A stretch of DNA of 64,000 nucleotides from NCBI GenBank assembly GCA_021927905.1, contig BLLK01000045.1:2170001-2234000 (forward strand), in the 5' to 3' direction. Positions 54,397-64,000 of the stretch are shown here, one piece after another. The notes under the pieces are model-generated. The model did not search any database, was not told where the DNA came from, and was given only the letters and a program-made list of their open reading frames with translations. The position numbers were made by a program, and so were the translations under genes. The stretch comes from Chaetoceros tenuissimus (lineage: Eukaryota; Bacillariophyta; Thalassiosirophyceae; Chaetocerotales; Chaetocerotaceae). Position 1 is the stretch's first letter, and every line of letters begins with the position of its first letter.

Positions 54397-56052
54397 ATGT
54401 CTGAGTTTCCAGGTCGAGAGAATGCATTATTCGATTCTCGTACTCAACGTCAAAGCCAACATGAAAGAACTCTAATAGGGCGACGGTCCGCCGTGTCCGT
54501 TCTTGCTAATGATGCTTTACTTGGTGGACAGGTTGATTTCCACATGTTGACAGTTCTTTTAATTTCAAGTCGCGACACAAGACATGGTTTGATGACGAAA
54601 TCTTTCTTCATTTTCCTTTCATCTGCAATTCTGTTCATGCAGAGTTTTGTACTATTGAAAATGGGAGCAGATTTATCGTATCCTTCATGTCGAGAACATG
54701 AAGATTGCCCTCAGGGTACTTTTTGTGACAAGTTCCTTCAGAATCACATATGTCTGGATTGTTGGTCGGAAGAAGAGAGATTTCACAGATGTAAGGAGTT
54801 GAATGAATTGGAATACTGTGAGCAAGGCACTAATGAATATTGCCTACAAACGGATACCATGGACAATAAATGTGATCACATCTACCAAAATATGCGTGTT
54901 GCTAATTTTGATTCATATGTGGTGATATTCTTTGTGATACTCATACTTGGTCATTTCATTGTTCAAGAGATGGAAATGGCAGTAAAGGCAGATCGATACT
55001 TGTCTAAAAATGCTCAAAACAGTATTCTCAAACAGGTATTTAGGTGTATGCTCCTCGGACGTCGTTTGGGATTCCCTTTCATTATTGCACAAGGTACAGT
55101 ATGTGCGATTTTGATGGAACCGTTAGGGTCAAATAATATATTGTTGAATGGTTTATCCATTGCATTTATCTTGGAAGCTGACGATTTATTTGTAGGACTA
55201 CTAATTCCTCCGGCAACACGGGATTTAATCTTACAGGATTTAAATGACCAGATTTTATCAAATGATGACGAAATACAAGATCGTAGAGATTGGATGATTC
55301 ATCGCTTAACTCTGATTATTGCCATCCCTCTAATATTTATGGGCATCTTTCGACCAGAATGGATGGAATTTCTCCTCAATGCTATTTCAGGTCATGGACA
55401 GAAAGAGGACATTACTCAAGACTGTCCTATCATTTTTGGTAATGCGATCGCAGTCATATTTATCGGTTCTACTCTATGTCTAATTTTGGATGTATTGGAA
55501 GTAGTCTTGCGCCCCACCATGACCGAGACTGTGAATGCATTCATCAGATCAAAACGACAAGAGTTATTGCTGCGTTTTGGTAGTTATGGCTTTATTTTCA
55601 GTGTTATCATGTTTTTAATATTTTATTATGGAATAGCGATTCGAAATAATACATGGAGTGGGAGAGTTAGGATGATATTATATGTTTCAATGATTGTATG
55701 GTTTGTGTTCATGTCTATCTCGTGGTTCATCGAGAGAAAATTGAACAAAGAAAAGGTCTCGTCTCCTGCGTTTGATGGGGAAATTCCGCCAAACAAATGT
55801 TCCAGTTGTCTAAAGCCCGAACATTATTGGAAGAATTTGAGAAGTGTCGATGATTTCAAAGAAAGTTGGAGAGAAAACCATGACCAGGACGATTTGAGTG
55901 ATGACTTGTCTTTCAAAACAAATACTAAACAAGAGCAAAGAAGTCGTGATGCTTGTGCTTCAGACATGCTGTTTTCAGATTTATCTTCTTCTAACAAAGT
56001 CATAAATCTTCACGATGGTATGATCCACAGTCGATTTGGTGTAGAAGATTAA
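54397..56052 (+). CDS. polytopic membrane protein with Cys-rich loop, unknown family
   Basis: Single exon, 551 residues. Hydrophobic segments lie at about 68-87 (SFFIFLSSAILFMQSFVLL), 172-193, 218-240, 250-270, 302-320, 345-368, 393-412 and 425-445. Between the first two is a loop with eight or more Cys (CREHEDCPQGTFCDKF, ICLDCW), similar in style to the small disulfide modules in the lipase tail, so that loop should be in the lumen or outside. The C-terminal 100 residues are polar and acidic with a CSSCLK motif. No transporter or channel signature is visible, although the layout suits an ion channel or transporter-like protein. Confidence 0.7.
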   Translation: MSEFPGRENALFDSRTQRQSQHERTLIGRRSAVSVLANDALLGGQVDFHMLTVLLISSRDTRHGLMTKSFFIFLSSAILFMQSFVLLKMGADLSYPSCREHEDCPQGTFCDKFLQNHICLDCWSEEERFHRCKELNELEYCEQGTNEYCLQTDTMDNKCDHIYQNMRVANFDSYVVIFFVILILGHFIVQEMEMAVKADRYLSKNAQNSILKQVFRCMLLGRRLGFPFIIAQGTVCAILMEPLGSNNILLNGLSIAFILEADDLFVGLLIPPATRDLILQDLNDQILSNDDEIQDRRDWMIHRLTLIIAIPLIFMGIFRPEWMEFLLNAISGHGQKEDITQDCPIIFGNAIAVIFIGSTLCLILDVLEVVLRPTMTETVNAFIRSKRQELLLRFGSYGFIFSVIMFLIFYYGIAIRNNTWSGRVRMILYVSMIVWFVFMSISWFIERKLNKEKVSSPAFDGEIPPNKCSSCLKPEHYWKNLRSVDDFKESWRENHDQDDLSDDLSFKTNTKQEQRSRDACASDMLFSDLSSSNKVINLHDGMIHSRFGVED

Positions 56053-56209
56053 TAGGATTATCATATCGAAGGAAGCTTATTATCTGTGATGTTCCTCCCT
56101 TAGTACTGCGAACGTTTCTACTGATTCTTAGACTAAGATATAAACACGATAAAGCAAGCGTCTTTTGCTTAGGACTCATTTCCATCACTTGTTAGCTACT
56201 TGCTGTTTT

Positions 56210-57870
56210 TTAGTGAATACAATTGCGATTGATTCTCTCTCGAATTTCTTCTTGCAGTTTCGCCTCATCTGTTTTAATTGTCCAAAACATACCTAATGTT
56301 GTAAGCCCACCAACCAGCCATCCGAAAAGACTTAGGTTAAAGGCTGCTTTCCTTCCCAGAGAGGAGATCATGAATGATAATAGAAAAGGCCCCAGACCCT
56401 TTCCAAGTTCGTCAATAATACTCAGTAAGGCATTTGCTCTTCCCCTGGCTTCTGGCATCACAACATTTGTCAATATGGCCCTCTCAATAGGGACTGGAAA
56501 GATACTCAAGAACCCAGTAACAAAAGTAAGCATTGAAGCCTTTGCTACACTTGACGCATCACGATCAAATGTCATGTTTATCAAGAAATACATGGGAAGT
56601 ATTGTTGCTAAGATAGAGGTTCCCATTAGTATAGATGGTAATCTAACATCTTTCTTGTAGGCAAAATGGCCCATCGTTGACCCAACTAGCACGCCTATAG
56701 CATTTCCAGCACCAAACATTATCAATACTGACGTTGCTTCCTATTATGGAAGAAAGTGAACGATATTTTTGTATTTTTACTCCAAAGTTCTACAACTTGA
56801 ACTCATTCTTACCTCGACTGAAAGTCCTTTATCTTGACTCAAGAAAAGAAATGTGTTTAATTTCCATTTATTGGATGAGAGACTTGATATACTTGATTCG
56901 CAAAGTGTTCTCAAAGTATCTACGGGTCAAATCTCAAGATTTCAAAGGGTAACGTGTCTCCTTGGATTAAAAGAATAATCATGGTTGGCGTCCGCAACAT
57001 CTTCAAAGTTGAGGCATGTGACGGAGCTTCTGCGATGTAGTAGGAATGTATACATCCCTTCTCTTGATTTTCAATGTCAGTTTGAAGAGCAACACGTTCT
57101 ATACTGCTCTGAAGATTAGTGGCATCCTCACTGGCATCTATGTGTGTGGCATTTCTTTCTTGGCCTATTTCAATGACAGCTTGTTCTGCAGATCCTCGTT
57201 TGGGTTCTGGCAAAAACATCATTGTACAAAAAGCAACGAAAAATGAAGGTATTGACACTACTAAAAAGGGTAGATTCCATCCATAACGCGGCCCTAGATA
57301 GCCACTGATGGCTTGGCCGATACCTAGACCTATACCAATAGATGTAGCTATAAGCCCAGAGCTTGCATTTCTACCTTCACTCTGAAACACATCTCCTAGA
57401 ACAGAATAGACACAAGGAAGAGAAGCTCCAATAGCCATCCCAGTGATTGATCTCAAAGTAAGCAAGAATGCAAATGAATTGACAAAGTACGTTGCAAAAC
57501 AGGCTAGCTCACCAATCATAATAACGATTGCAAATATAAGTGCCCGTCGATCAAATTTATCGCATAACCACCCTGCTAAGAACGACGATGGCACACCGCA
57601 TAGAAAAAATGCCAATGCTATTTGCCCTCCTAGCTTTGTGTCTCGTTCATCTTCTGTAAATCCAAAGTCATCAGCAATTTGAGTCAGGTTTGGTGCAATA
57701 AGATTATAATCTGTATGCAAAAGAGCCAATCCTAATGTGTAAATGAAGATTAGAAATCTCCTTCTTGGCATTGCTGCGTTCGTCTCCAAATCATTTTGTT
57801 GAATGGACCCAGTATCTTCTACCTGTTCCTCGTCTTCGTTCGATGCTTTATTATTTTTTATTGTATTCAT
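56210..57870 (-). CDS. major facilitator superfamily transporter
   Basis: Predicted exons 57870-56954, 56882-56813 and 56740-56210 give about 505 residues with 10-12 membrane segments. Motif A of MFS lies in the second loop (GWLCDKFDRRALI), with LRSITGMAIGASLPCVYSVL and GRYxPRYGW-like sequence later. The order of motifs and LIQG before the central loop recalls Spinster-type sphingolipid/organic-anion transporters. The first splice is uncertain: the frame hits TAG at 56922, and both a 71-nt intron with a weak GTTACC donor and a 41-nt intron with GTAGAT restore it. The longer one gives better spacing to the conserved FLSQDKGLSVE segment. Membrane location is certain, substrate is not. Confidence 0.8.
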
Positions 57871-58342
57871 ATCGAATATTGTGAACTTTTAATGTATGTT
57901 TGGCACTATAAACACAATACCAGATTCCTTAAACAACATTTGATCTTACTCCCCCAAGCTTCTTTCCAATGCGAACCGAACCCTGTCTTCTGTTTTGCCA
58001 GGTTTTGCCTCATGTCATCAAACATCAAGAAGAGACAAGATGACATCTTTATATTCATATAGCTATTTCTCTAGCTAATTATTATCTTCTTCTTCTCTTC
58101 TCCTTTTCTTTCTCTTCCAAAAGAACAGATTTCTATTTTCAATGCGAAAGTGCCCAGTGCAGCCCTCTTTTTGTATCCTCATTATTGTTGCAGCAAAGCC
58201 AAAATCAAACACGAACTTTTTGACCCTTTTGGCTTTGTTCTATTCGAATTTAATACAGCAGAGTCACCCCCTAGTTGTAATTTCACCCCCTTGATCTGTG
58301 TGTCGAAGTCCTTTTCCTTTTCTGGATCTATTAGTCTTTGAG
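57871..58342. promoter_or_regulatory. divergent upstream region with pyrimidine tract
   Basis: 472 nt between the MFS gene and STT3. A long C/T run at about 58083-58119 precedes the STT3 leader. Confidence 0.45.
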
Positions 58343-61300
58343 ATGATGGTACCCAACAGTGTGAAGATAGTCGTCTCTCTGGCATGGGGCTACGTCGCCT
58401 TCTCAATCATTGCTCCAGCTATCCTTCGTGAGGCATACGAGATCAGACTAGAGGCGATTCGTGAATATGGTAAGCAAATCTGTGGAAAGGTAGTTTAGTT
58501 GCCGGTTCATAGCTTTGTACCCAAGAAGTCATTTGTGGCGTCATTTTTGAAGCTTCTATCGGAGGCATTGGTTCTACTCGTACTTTCTACTGTTTCTACC
58601 CTCTCCCTTTATCAGCACGACTCACTCTCATATTGTTCTTTTATTACAGGACCAATTATTCATGAATTTGATCCATATTTCAATTTACGTGCCACAGAAT
58701 ATTTGTACGAAAATGGACCAAAGAAGTTCTTCACTTGGTTTGATTACAAAGTTTGGTATCCATTAGGTATGTCTCTGAATCTCTAACTTTTTACACTCAC
58801 TTGAAACATCATATTCACTCAATTCTATATCTAATATATATGTTATTAGGAAGACCAGTCGGAACTACCATTTATCCTGGTATGCAGTTCATAGCTGTGT
58901 TTATTAAAAATTACATTGTTGGTGATAAGATGAGTTTGAACGATGTCTGCTGCTACATTCCTGCGTGGTTCGGAGTACTTGCGACTTTATTTACTGGTTT
59001 ACTTGCATATGAATGTTCTCTGCCGGTTGTTGATAAAACCGGGGATGAACCATTTGAAAGCATTTTAGAAAATATTCCAATTGTTTCTTTCTTCTATAGC
59101 AAGACGATTATCCCAATGGCAAAAGCATTGTGGGATTTTTCGGAAAAGGTATTAGGGACAGATTTTGGATTAAAGCACAAATCCATGATTATTCAAGATT
59201 CAACAGCTGATTTCACATCTCCTGCTGTTGAAATAGCTTTATTTGCGGGCATGGTCATGTCGATTGTTCCAGCACATTTGATGCGATCAATGGGAGGTGG
59301 ATACGACAATGAAAGGTAAGTAAACATTATTTTCATGTTTATTTTTACTACTTACAAGTATCTCATCGTATCGGAATGATAGTGTTGCAATGTTTGCGAT
59401 GGTGTTGACATTCTTCCTTTGGACAAGAAGTTTGAGAGGTGGATTGAAGTTGGAGACTTATTCTACTTGGTTATGGGGAGCAGCAACGGGTTTGGCATAC
59501 TTCAATGTAAGAGCTTTTGATACGTATGATTTTACAAAGATTTTGAAAGGTTAGGATTTGGAACTCACGTTTATATTTTAGATGGTAGCAGCTTGGGGTG
59601 GATACGTTTTCGTAGTCAATCTAATTGGATGTCATGCTGCTCTTTTAGTCTTATTTGGTCGCTTCAGCACAAAATTATACAGGGCTTATACTTCATTTTA
59701 TGTGGTGGGTACTTTGCTCGCAATTCAGATTCCTGTTGTTGGTTGGGCACCATTGAAATCAGTTGAGCAGCTTGGGCCTTTCGCAGTATTTCTTGGATTT
59801 CAACTTCTTCAATTTTGCGAAATTCAAAAAAGGAGAAATAATCTCACCACAAAGCAAACTTGGGTGCTTCGTGTAAAGGTTTTTGCTTCTGCCGCTGCCT
59901 TATTGTTATTGGCTGTCGGATATTTGCGTTATATCGGATATTTTGGACCCATTTCTTCTCGAGTCCGTGGTTTATTTGTAAAACATACGAAAACAGGTAA
60001 TCCACTTGTGGATTCAGTAGCCGAGCATCAACCTGCGCGGTCCGAAGCATACGATCAGTATTTACACACATTCATCGTTTCCCTGATTCCATTCGGTTTT
60101 GTTTTGGTTGCATTCAGGTATTTCCACGACGCCAGTTCTTTCTTGTTGGTATACGGAGTCGCAACTTACTATTTCAGTCTGAAAATGGTTCGTCTAATTC
60201 TTTTGACTGCACCGATTGCATCTGTCTTTACTGGTATCTTTTTGGGTCGAATTTTTGGATTTATTGTGTACAATATCCTTGGCTTCAATCCTTCAATGGT
60301 TTACCTTTTATCTGAGGACGGAGATGAGAAAGAAAGTGATGCTGACAATAGCACCGAAGCAGGGAAAAAGAAAAAAAGTAAAAAGTCAAACGATCAGGGA
60401 AAAGAGGTGGAGAAGAAGGAGAAGACAAGCTCCAAGAGTACTTCCTTGACATCACTTAGATCGTTGACAATGAAAGCAGTCTTTCTGTTTATTGGGTACT
60501 TTATTACTATTGAGGTTATCCCAGAGCTCGAATCATTTTACCACTCTTCTCATGCAATTGGCCAGCAACTTGCGAATCCAACAATCATTCAAAAAGCAAC
60601 ACTGAAGAGTGGAGAGCCAGTCATGGTCGATGATTATCGAGAATGCTACAACTGGATACGAGAGAATACTCCTGAGGACGCTAGAATTATGGCATGGTGG
60701 GACTACGGTTATCAGCTTACTGCTATTGCAAACCGCACAACCATTGCTGATGGAAACACTTGGAATCACGAGCATATTGCACTACTCGGAAGAGCACTGA
60801 CTAGCCCTGAAAAAGAAGGACACCGTATTGCTAGACATTTGGCAGATTATATCTTGGTTTGGGCTGGTGGCGGAGGTGATGATGTTGCAAAGAGTCCGCA
60901 CCTTGCTCGTATTGCCAATAGTGTATACCGCAGCATGTGTCCTAATGATCCGGTATGCTCAAAGTTTGGTTATACAAAACAGGGAACACCATCAAAGATG
61001 ATGAGAGAATCCATGTTGTTCAAGCTGCATAGTCATGGACTCCAACCAGGCGTCGTTGCAGACCCAAACAGATTCAAAGAACAGTTTTCAAGTAGATTTG
61101 GAAAGTGCAGAGTTTTCAAGATTTTGAGTGTATCTAAGGAAAGTAAAGAATGGGTAGCTGATCCAAAGAACCGTCTTTGTGATGCTCCTGGAAGTTGGTT
61201 TTGCCCTGGACAGTATCCACCAGGTGAGTTTATTCAATGTACTATCTTCATCTGCTTTCTATCATTTACTTTCTTGCTCACCTCCCCCCCTCATTTTCAG

Positions 61301-61770
61301 GAATGCAAAAAATATTGAAAGAGAAACGAGACTTTTCTCAGCTTGAAGATTTCAACAAAGGAGAAAAAGATGATGAATATCAGCAAAAATATTTTGAAAA
61401 CCTGGAAAGAAAGAAAAGGGGTCAAAAGGTAGACTCTCCTGGAAGTCAAAAGAAGAAACCTTGGAAACCAAACAAAGAATTGAGCCAGGAACAGATTGAT
61501 GAAATCAACAAGTATTGGGATGACTCACCTACAACAAGTCAAATGTGGGAACTGATTAGCGAGAATAGAGTCAAGGAAATGATAGAAATTCTAAGTGACT
61601 ATCCAGAAGCAGCTCATGCCCGAAGCGCTGACGGAAGAGGTCCATTATTTTGGGCTTATGAATTTGGAAATGAAAAAATGATTCGCATTCTCAAAAAAGT
61701 TGGAGTGAGTGACCAGCTGAAGGACGAAAAAGGAATGACACCACTCGATCTACAGAGAAGTGAGCTATAA
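58343..61770 (+). CDS. STT3: oligosaccharyltransferase catalytic subunit STT3 with ankyrin-like C-terminal extension
   Basis: Six exons: 58343-58469, 58650-58766, 58850-59315, 59383-59506, 59582-61223 and 61301-61770, all in frame, giving 981 residues. The first external loop holds HEFDPYFNLRAT (metal-binding DxD-type motif, about residue 45-55), followed by many membrane segments. The lumenal domain has AWWDYGYQLTAIANRTT, the WWDYG acceptor-binding motif, at about 647-652. STT3 transfers the lipid-linked glycan to Asn in NxS/T in the ER. After the usual end at about 850 comes a charged linker and, in the last exon, WELISENRVKEMIEIL with GRGPLFWAYEFGN and KGMTPLDL (about 907-981), which read as ankyrin-like repeats. 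Such a tail is not part of yeast or animal STT3. Confidence 0.93.
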
Positions 61771-61842
61771 AGAAAAGAAGCATATAACCTCGAAATTAGT
61801 TTCTACTATTACATTTGATTATTGAGCTTGCTTTTAAAAACC

Positions 61843-62727
61843 TTAGTTCAGGAGAGAATCGTCAAAGTTTGCATTCTGTTGACTTGATTGCATTGAATCT
61901 TCACAAAGCTCGCTAAGATGACTAGACAATTGATTATCTTCGTCGCAAGATGAAGAATCAAATGATAGAACATCAAGAAGAGGATCACTTCTACGAGATA
62001 CTTCTGTGACATCAAATGAAAGGAGACTGTCTTTACTCAAAGATCTGGAGTTGGAATTATTCCCATTTTCTATCAAGTCTTTCGTAAGATCTTGGATCTC
62101 ACTAAAATCAAAATCTCCTAATTGATCATCACCAAGGGATATGCAACTATCCTTCGAAGAAGCTGCCAAAGTTTTACCTGAAAACGATGGCATACTGATT
62201 GAACTTATCGTGCGAATAAATGAAAATTCATGTTTTTTGCCATCTCTCGCTTCTTGTGATTTGGACTCATCATTATCCATATCCGAGTCAGATCGAATCA
62301 ATGCATCCACAACGTCTTCATCTCTTGAAGAATAATAGGATGATTGCAATGTTGTATCAGTCGTCTGGAATGTCTGGTTCTTTGTAACAAATCTGTATTG
62401 ATTCTTATGTGTGCTGATCTGTAGAGATGTCTTTTCATCTAAATATATCTCTCTAGGAATGTTTGGATCTCTATTATATCCTACATCAAGATTTCCTAGT
62501 AAGCAGAATTTCAGTACATTTGTCTCAAAGCAGGTGGAAAATTTCTGCAAAAGATGCGTTGGATACGATAAAAAATTGTGTTGCGGGCTGGATTTGCTCT
62601 TGTCTTGAATCTGTGCAGTCATATCATGCACCGAAGAGTCCGGATCTCTCTCGCATCGATCACCACATCTTCGAGCCAAAACAGAGCTCTCTCCGCTCCG
62701 AATGGGACATGTTAACATATTCATCAT
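61843..62727 (-). CDS. hypothetical Ser/Asp-rich protein
   Basis: 294 residues, single exon. The N-terminal third is basic and Cys-containing; residues 120-294 are rich in Ser and Asp with clusters such as SDSDMDNDESKS and FDSSSCDEDNQ, probably disordered and phosphorylated. No domain recognised. It is convergent with STT3, with only 72 nt between stops. Coding nature rests on frame length and composition only. Confidence 0.5.
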   Translation of the reverse strand: MMNMLTCPIRSGESSVLARRCGDRCERDPDSSVHDMTAQIQDKSKSSPQHNFLSYPTHLLQKFSTCFETNVLKFCLLGNLDVGYNRDPNIPREIYLDEKTSLQISTHKNQYRFVTKNQTFQTTDTTLQSSYYSSRDEDVVDALIRSDSDMDNDESKSQEARDGKKHEFSFIRTISSISMPSFSGKTLAASSKDSCISLGDDQLGDFDFSEIQDLTKDLIENGNNSNSRSLSKDSLLSFDVTEVSRRSDPLLDVLSFDSSSCDEDNQLSSHLSELCEDSMQSSQQNANFDDSLLN

Positions 62728-63128
62728 ATATATGTATACTTTAAATATGTAATAGTAATAGTGAAGGCTTTTGAGTGTGAAGGACCATCATGAGAAAAAA
62801 ATGTTCTTGTTCTTCACCTTCAGCGATTGTCAATACAGCTATTTAGCCTTATACAAACAAGAATAATACATATTACGGATTACAGGAACACAAGACTTTG
62901 TCCAATTTTTCATTTCAGAAAAAAAATTACGGTTTGACGGTTTATCAAAATACTTAAGCAAAAGGGTAGCCATTGCTTCTCTGCAACTATCTAAATAAAA
63001 ATCGATTATCATCTTGTAGATTACATGTTTCCACTTTTCAAATCGAATTGTTTTGACTTTTATGAAACGATACGAGTTGAATACACGATACTTTCAAAGA
63101 ACATTCAGAGATTAATTTTTCATTCAGT
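62728..63128. promoter_or_regulatory. divergent upstream region
   Basis: 401 nt, AT-rich, between divergent genes. No motif recognised. Confidence 0.4.
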
Positions 63129-63681
63129 ATGGAACCTTCTCTGATGCTTTCGCGATTAGCATATGCCTTACTTGCTTGTTCTCTCTTGTTGAACCTTAGT
63201 TTTGTAAAGGCCTATCCGTCCTATAATGATGTACTAGCACTGACAACATGGTTCTACTCTATTAACTCTTCAATTATCGATTCGTACCAAATTCCACTAC
63301 TTGGATCAATTCAGGTCCTTGCTACTTCCACTTTTATACTGGATATTCTTTTCATTATACTTTGGAGTGGTGAAATAGTTGAAAGTGATGACTCTGGGTT
63401 CTTATTCAAGACTCTGTTTGGTGTCTTTGTTCTTGAACATGGCCTTGAAACTTTTTCTTTCCTTTACAGTTTCCACCCTGCAAGTACAGTTGTTCGAGCA
63501 AAATGAAGAGCATGAAAAGAATGAAAAGAAAGGTATTGGAGCAGTTTCACATGAATCGGAGTCGGGAAATATTCTCTATCCTATCGATGCGAAAGATGAA
63601 ATCAAAACACCAAGAAATTATTCAAAACCATCGTCAACATTTGATTTCACTCCAGGAATTCCGGGTCTATTGAGTCCTTAA
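63129..63681 (+). CDS. small multi-pass membrane protein, possibly AGTRAP-like
   Basis: Exons 63129-63420 and 63470-63681 join in phase 1 across a 49-nt intron (GTGTCT donor, TTTACAG acceptor), giving 167 residues. Without the splice the frame ends after 125 residues. Three to four hydrophobic segments (about 8-28, 60-82 with STFILDILFIILW) are followed by a polar tail ending in FTPGIPGLLSP. The segment pattern, with a TTW motif early and an LDI motif in the third helix, recalls the angiotensin-receptor-associated protein family, but similarity by eye is weak. The splice is plausible since the second half continues as a charged tail. Confidence 0.5.
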
Positions 63682-64000
63682 TAATATGAGAAACAATGTC
63701 GTTTCAATTCAAATTAATTTTATAAGTCCTATCTATTGGATGTAACTCCCTTCCTTTCATTGGAGAGCAACAGGTTCAGTCATATTTTCTACTTCAGAGC
63801 CTACGAAGGATATTGTCGAAACTCATTCAAATTTATGTATGGGCAAAAATCCTTGCTCAATAATAAATTAAGAAGTTGCAGACTACTCTGTGCTTCACTA
63901 CTACGTAAGAGAGTGTATTTGTTTTGTGTGCGAGACATTAGAGGAAGGTTCACTACAGAGTGAATGTGTGTGTTGCTGTGCAAAAATGTTTGCGAACAAT
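63682..64000. other. 3' flank to window end
   Basis: 319 nt with no supported gene; the short antisense frame here shows no coding character. Confidence 0.4.

Noticed and set aside
1-64000. CRISPR arrays, insertion sequences, operons or bacterial-type promoters
   Set aside because: No regularly spaced repeats or transposase genes; spliceosomal introns throughout show nuclear eukaryotic DNA.

Overview
This window is nuclear DNA from a unicellular photosynthetic eukaryote, most likely a centric diatom or a close stramenopile. The coding part rests on closely packed genes with short GT-AG introns (about 50-250 nt), an AT-rich background, and intergenic gaps of about 0.1-0.9 kb. Several proteins fit this origin: a peroxiredoxin with a plastid-type leader followed by a twin-arginine signal, a TLDc protein with a leader ending in a GF/TP-type cleavage motif, a trehalose-6-phosphate synthase with an N-terminal starch-binding domain, and an FH1-less formin. 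The species cannot be named from the sequence alone.

Layout. 1-8.3 kb: a coiled-coil/C2-like protein cut by the window edge, a proline-rich membrane-anchored protein, a kinesin-5 motor and a tiny CaaX-box protein. 8.7-17.7 kb: a Notch-repeat (LNR) membrane protein, a GRIP-domain golgin, an Asn-rich protein with a bromodomain-like C-terminus, and a formin. 18-32.5 kb: a TLDc protein, a TPS/TPP fusion, a coiled-coil protein, a PrxQ-like peroxiredoxin, an LTO1/Yae1 protein, ribosomal protein eL20 (RPL18A), a DEAD-box helicase of the DDX21/RH3 type, and a short two-exon metallothionein. 32.9-53.9 kb: an LSD1-like amine oxidase with two extended PHD fingers and a class 3 lipase, separated by a large retroelement. 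54.4-63.7 kb: a polytopic membrane protein, an MFS transporter, the STT3 subunit of oligosaccharyltransferase with an ankyrin-like tail, an unknown protein and a small membrane protein.

The most unusual feature is a 10.55 kb non-LTR-type retroelement at 38307-48857. It has four open frames on the + strand: ORF1 (left end probably truncated), an apurinic-type endonuclease (EEP) ORF, a separate reverse transcriptase-RNase H ORF, and a fourth large Cys-rich ORF of unknown function after the RT. Between the EEP and RT ORFs lies an 0.85 kb non-coding stretch full of stable hairpins. The 3' UTR is another row of hairpins ending in a (TAAACC)n tail. The element is bounded by two almost identical copies of 3.13 kb of host sequence (35172-38306 and 48858-51989), arranged exactly like a target-site duplication but hundreds of times longer than normal. 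Because of this, one complete copy of each flanking host gene survives (the amine oxidase on the left, the lipase on the right), and each also has a truncated partner next to the element. The 3' tail of the element is in frame with the truncated amine oxidase, giving an open chimeric frame with both PHD fingers.

Most host genes are cell housekeeping genes with no operon logic. Exon joins were worked out by hand from GT/AG sites and frame continuity and should be read as predictions.
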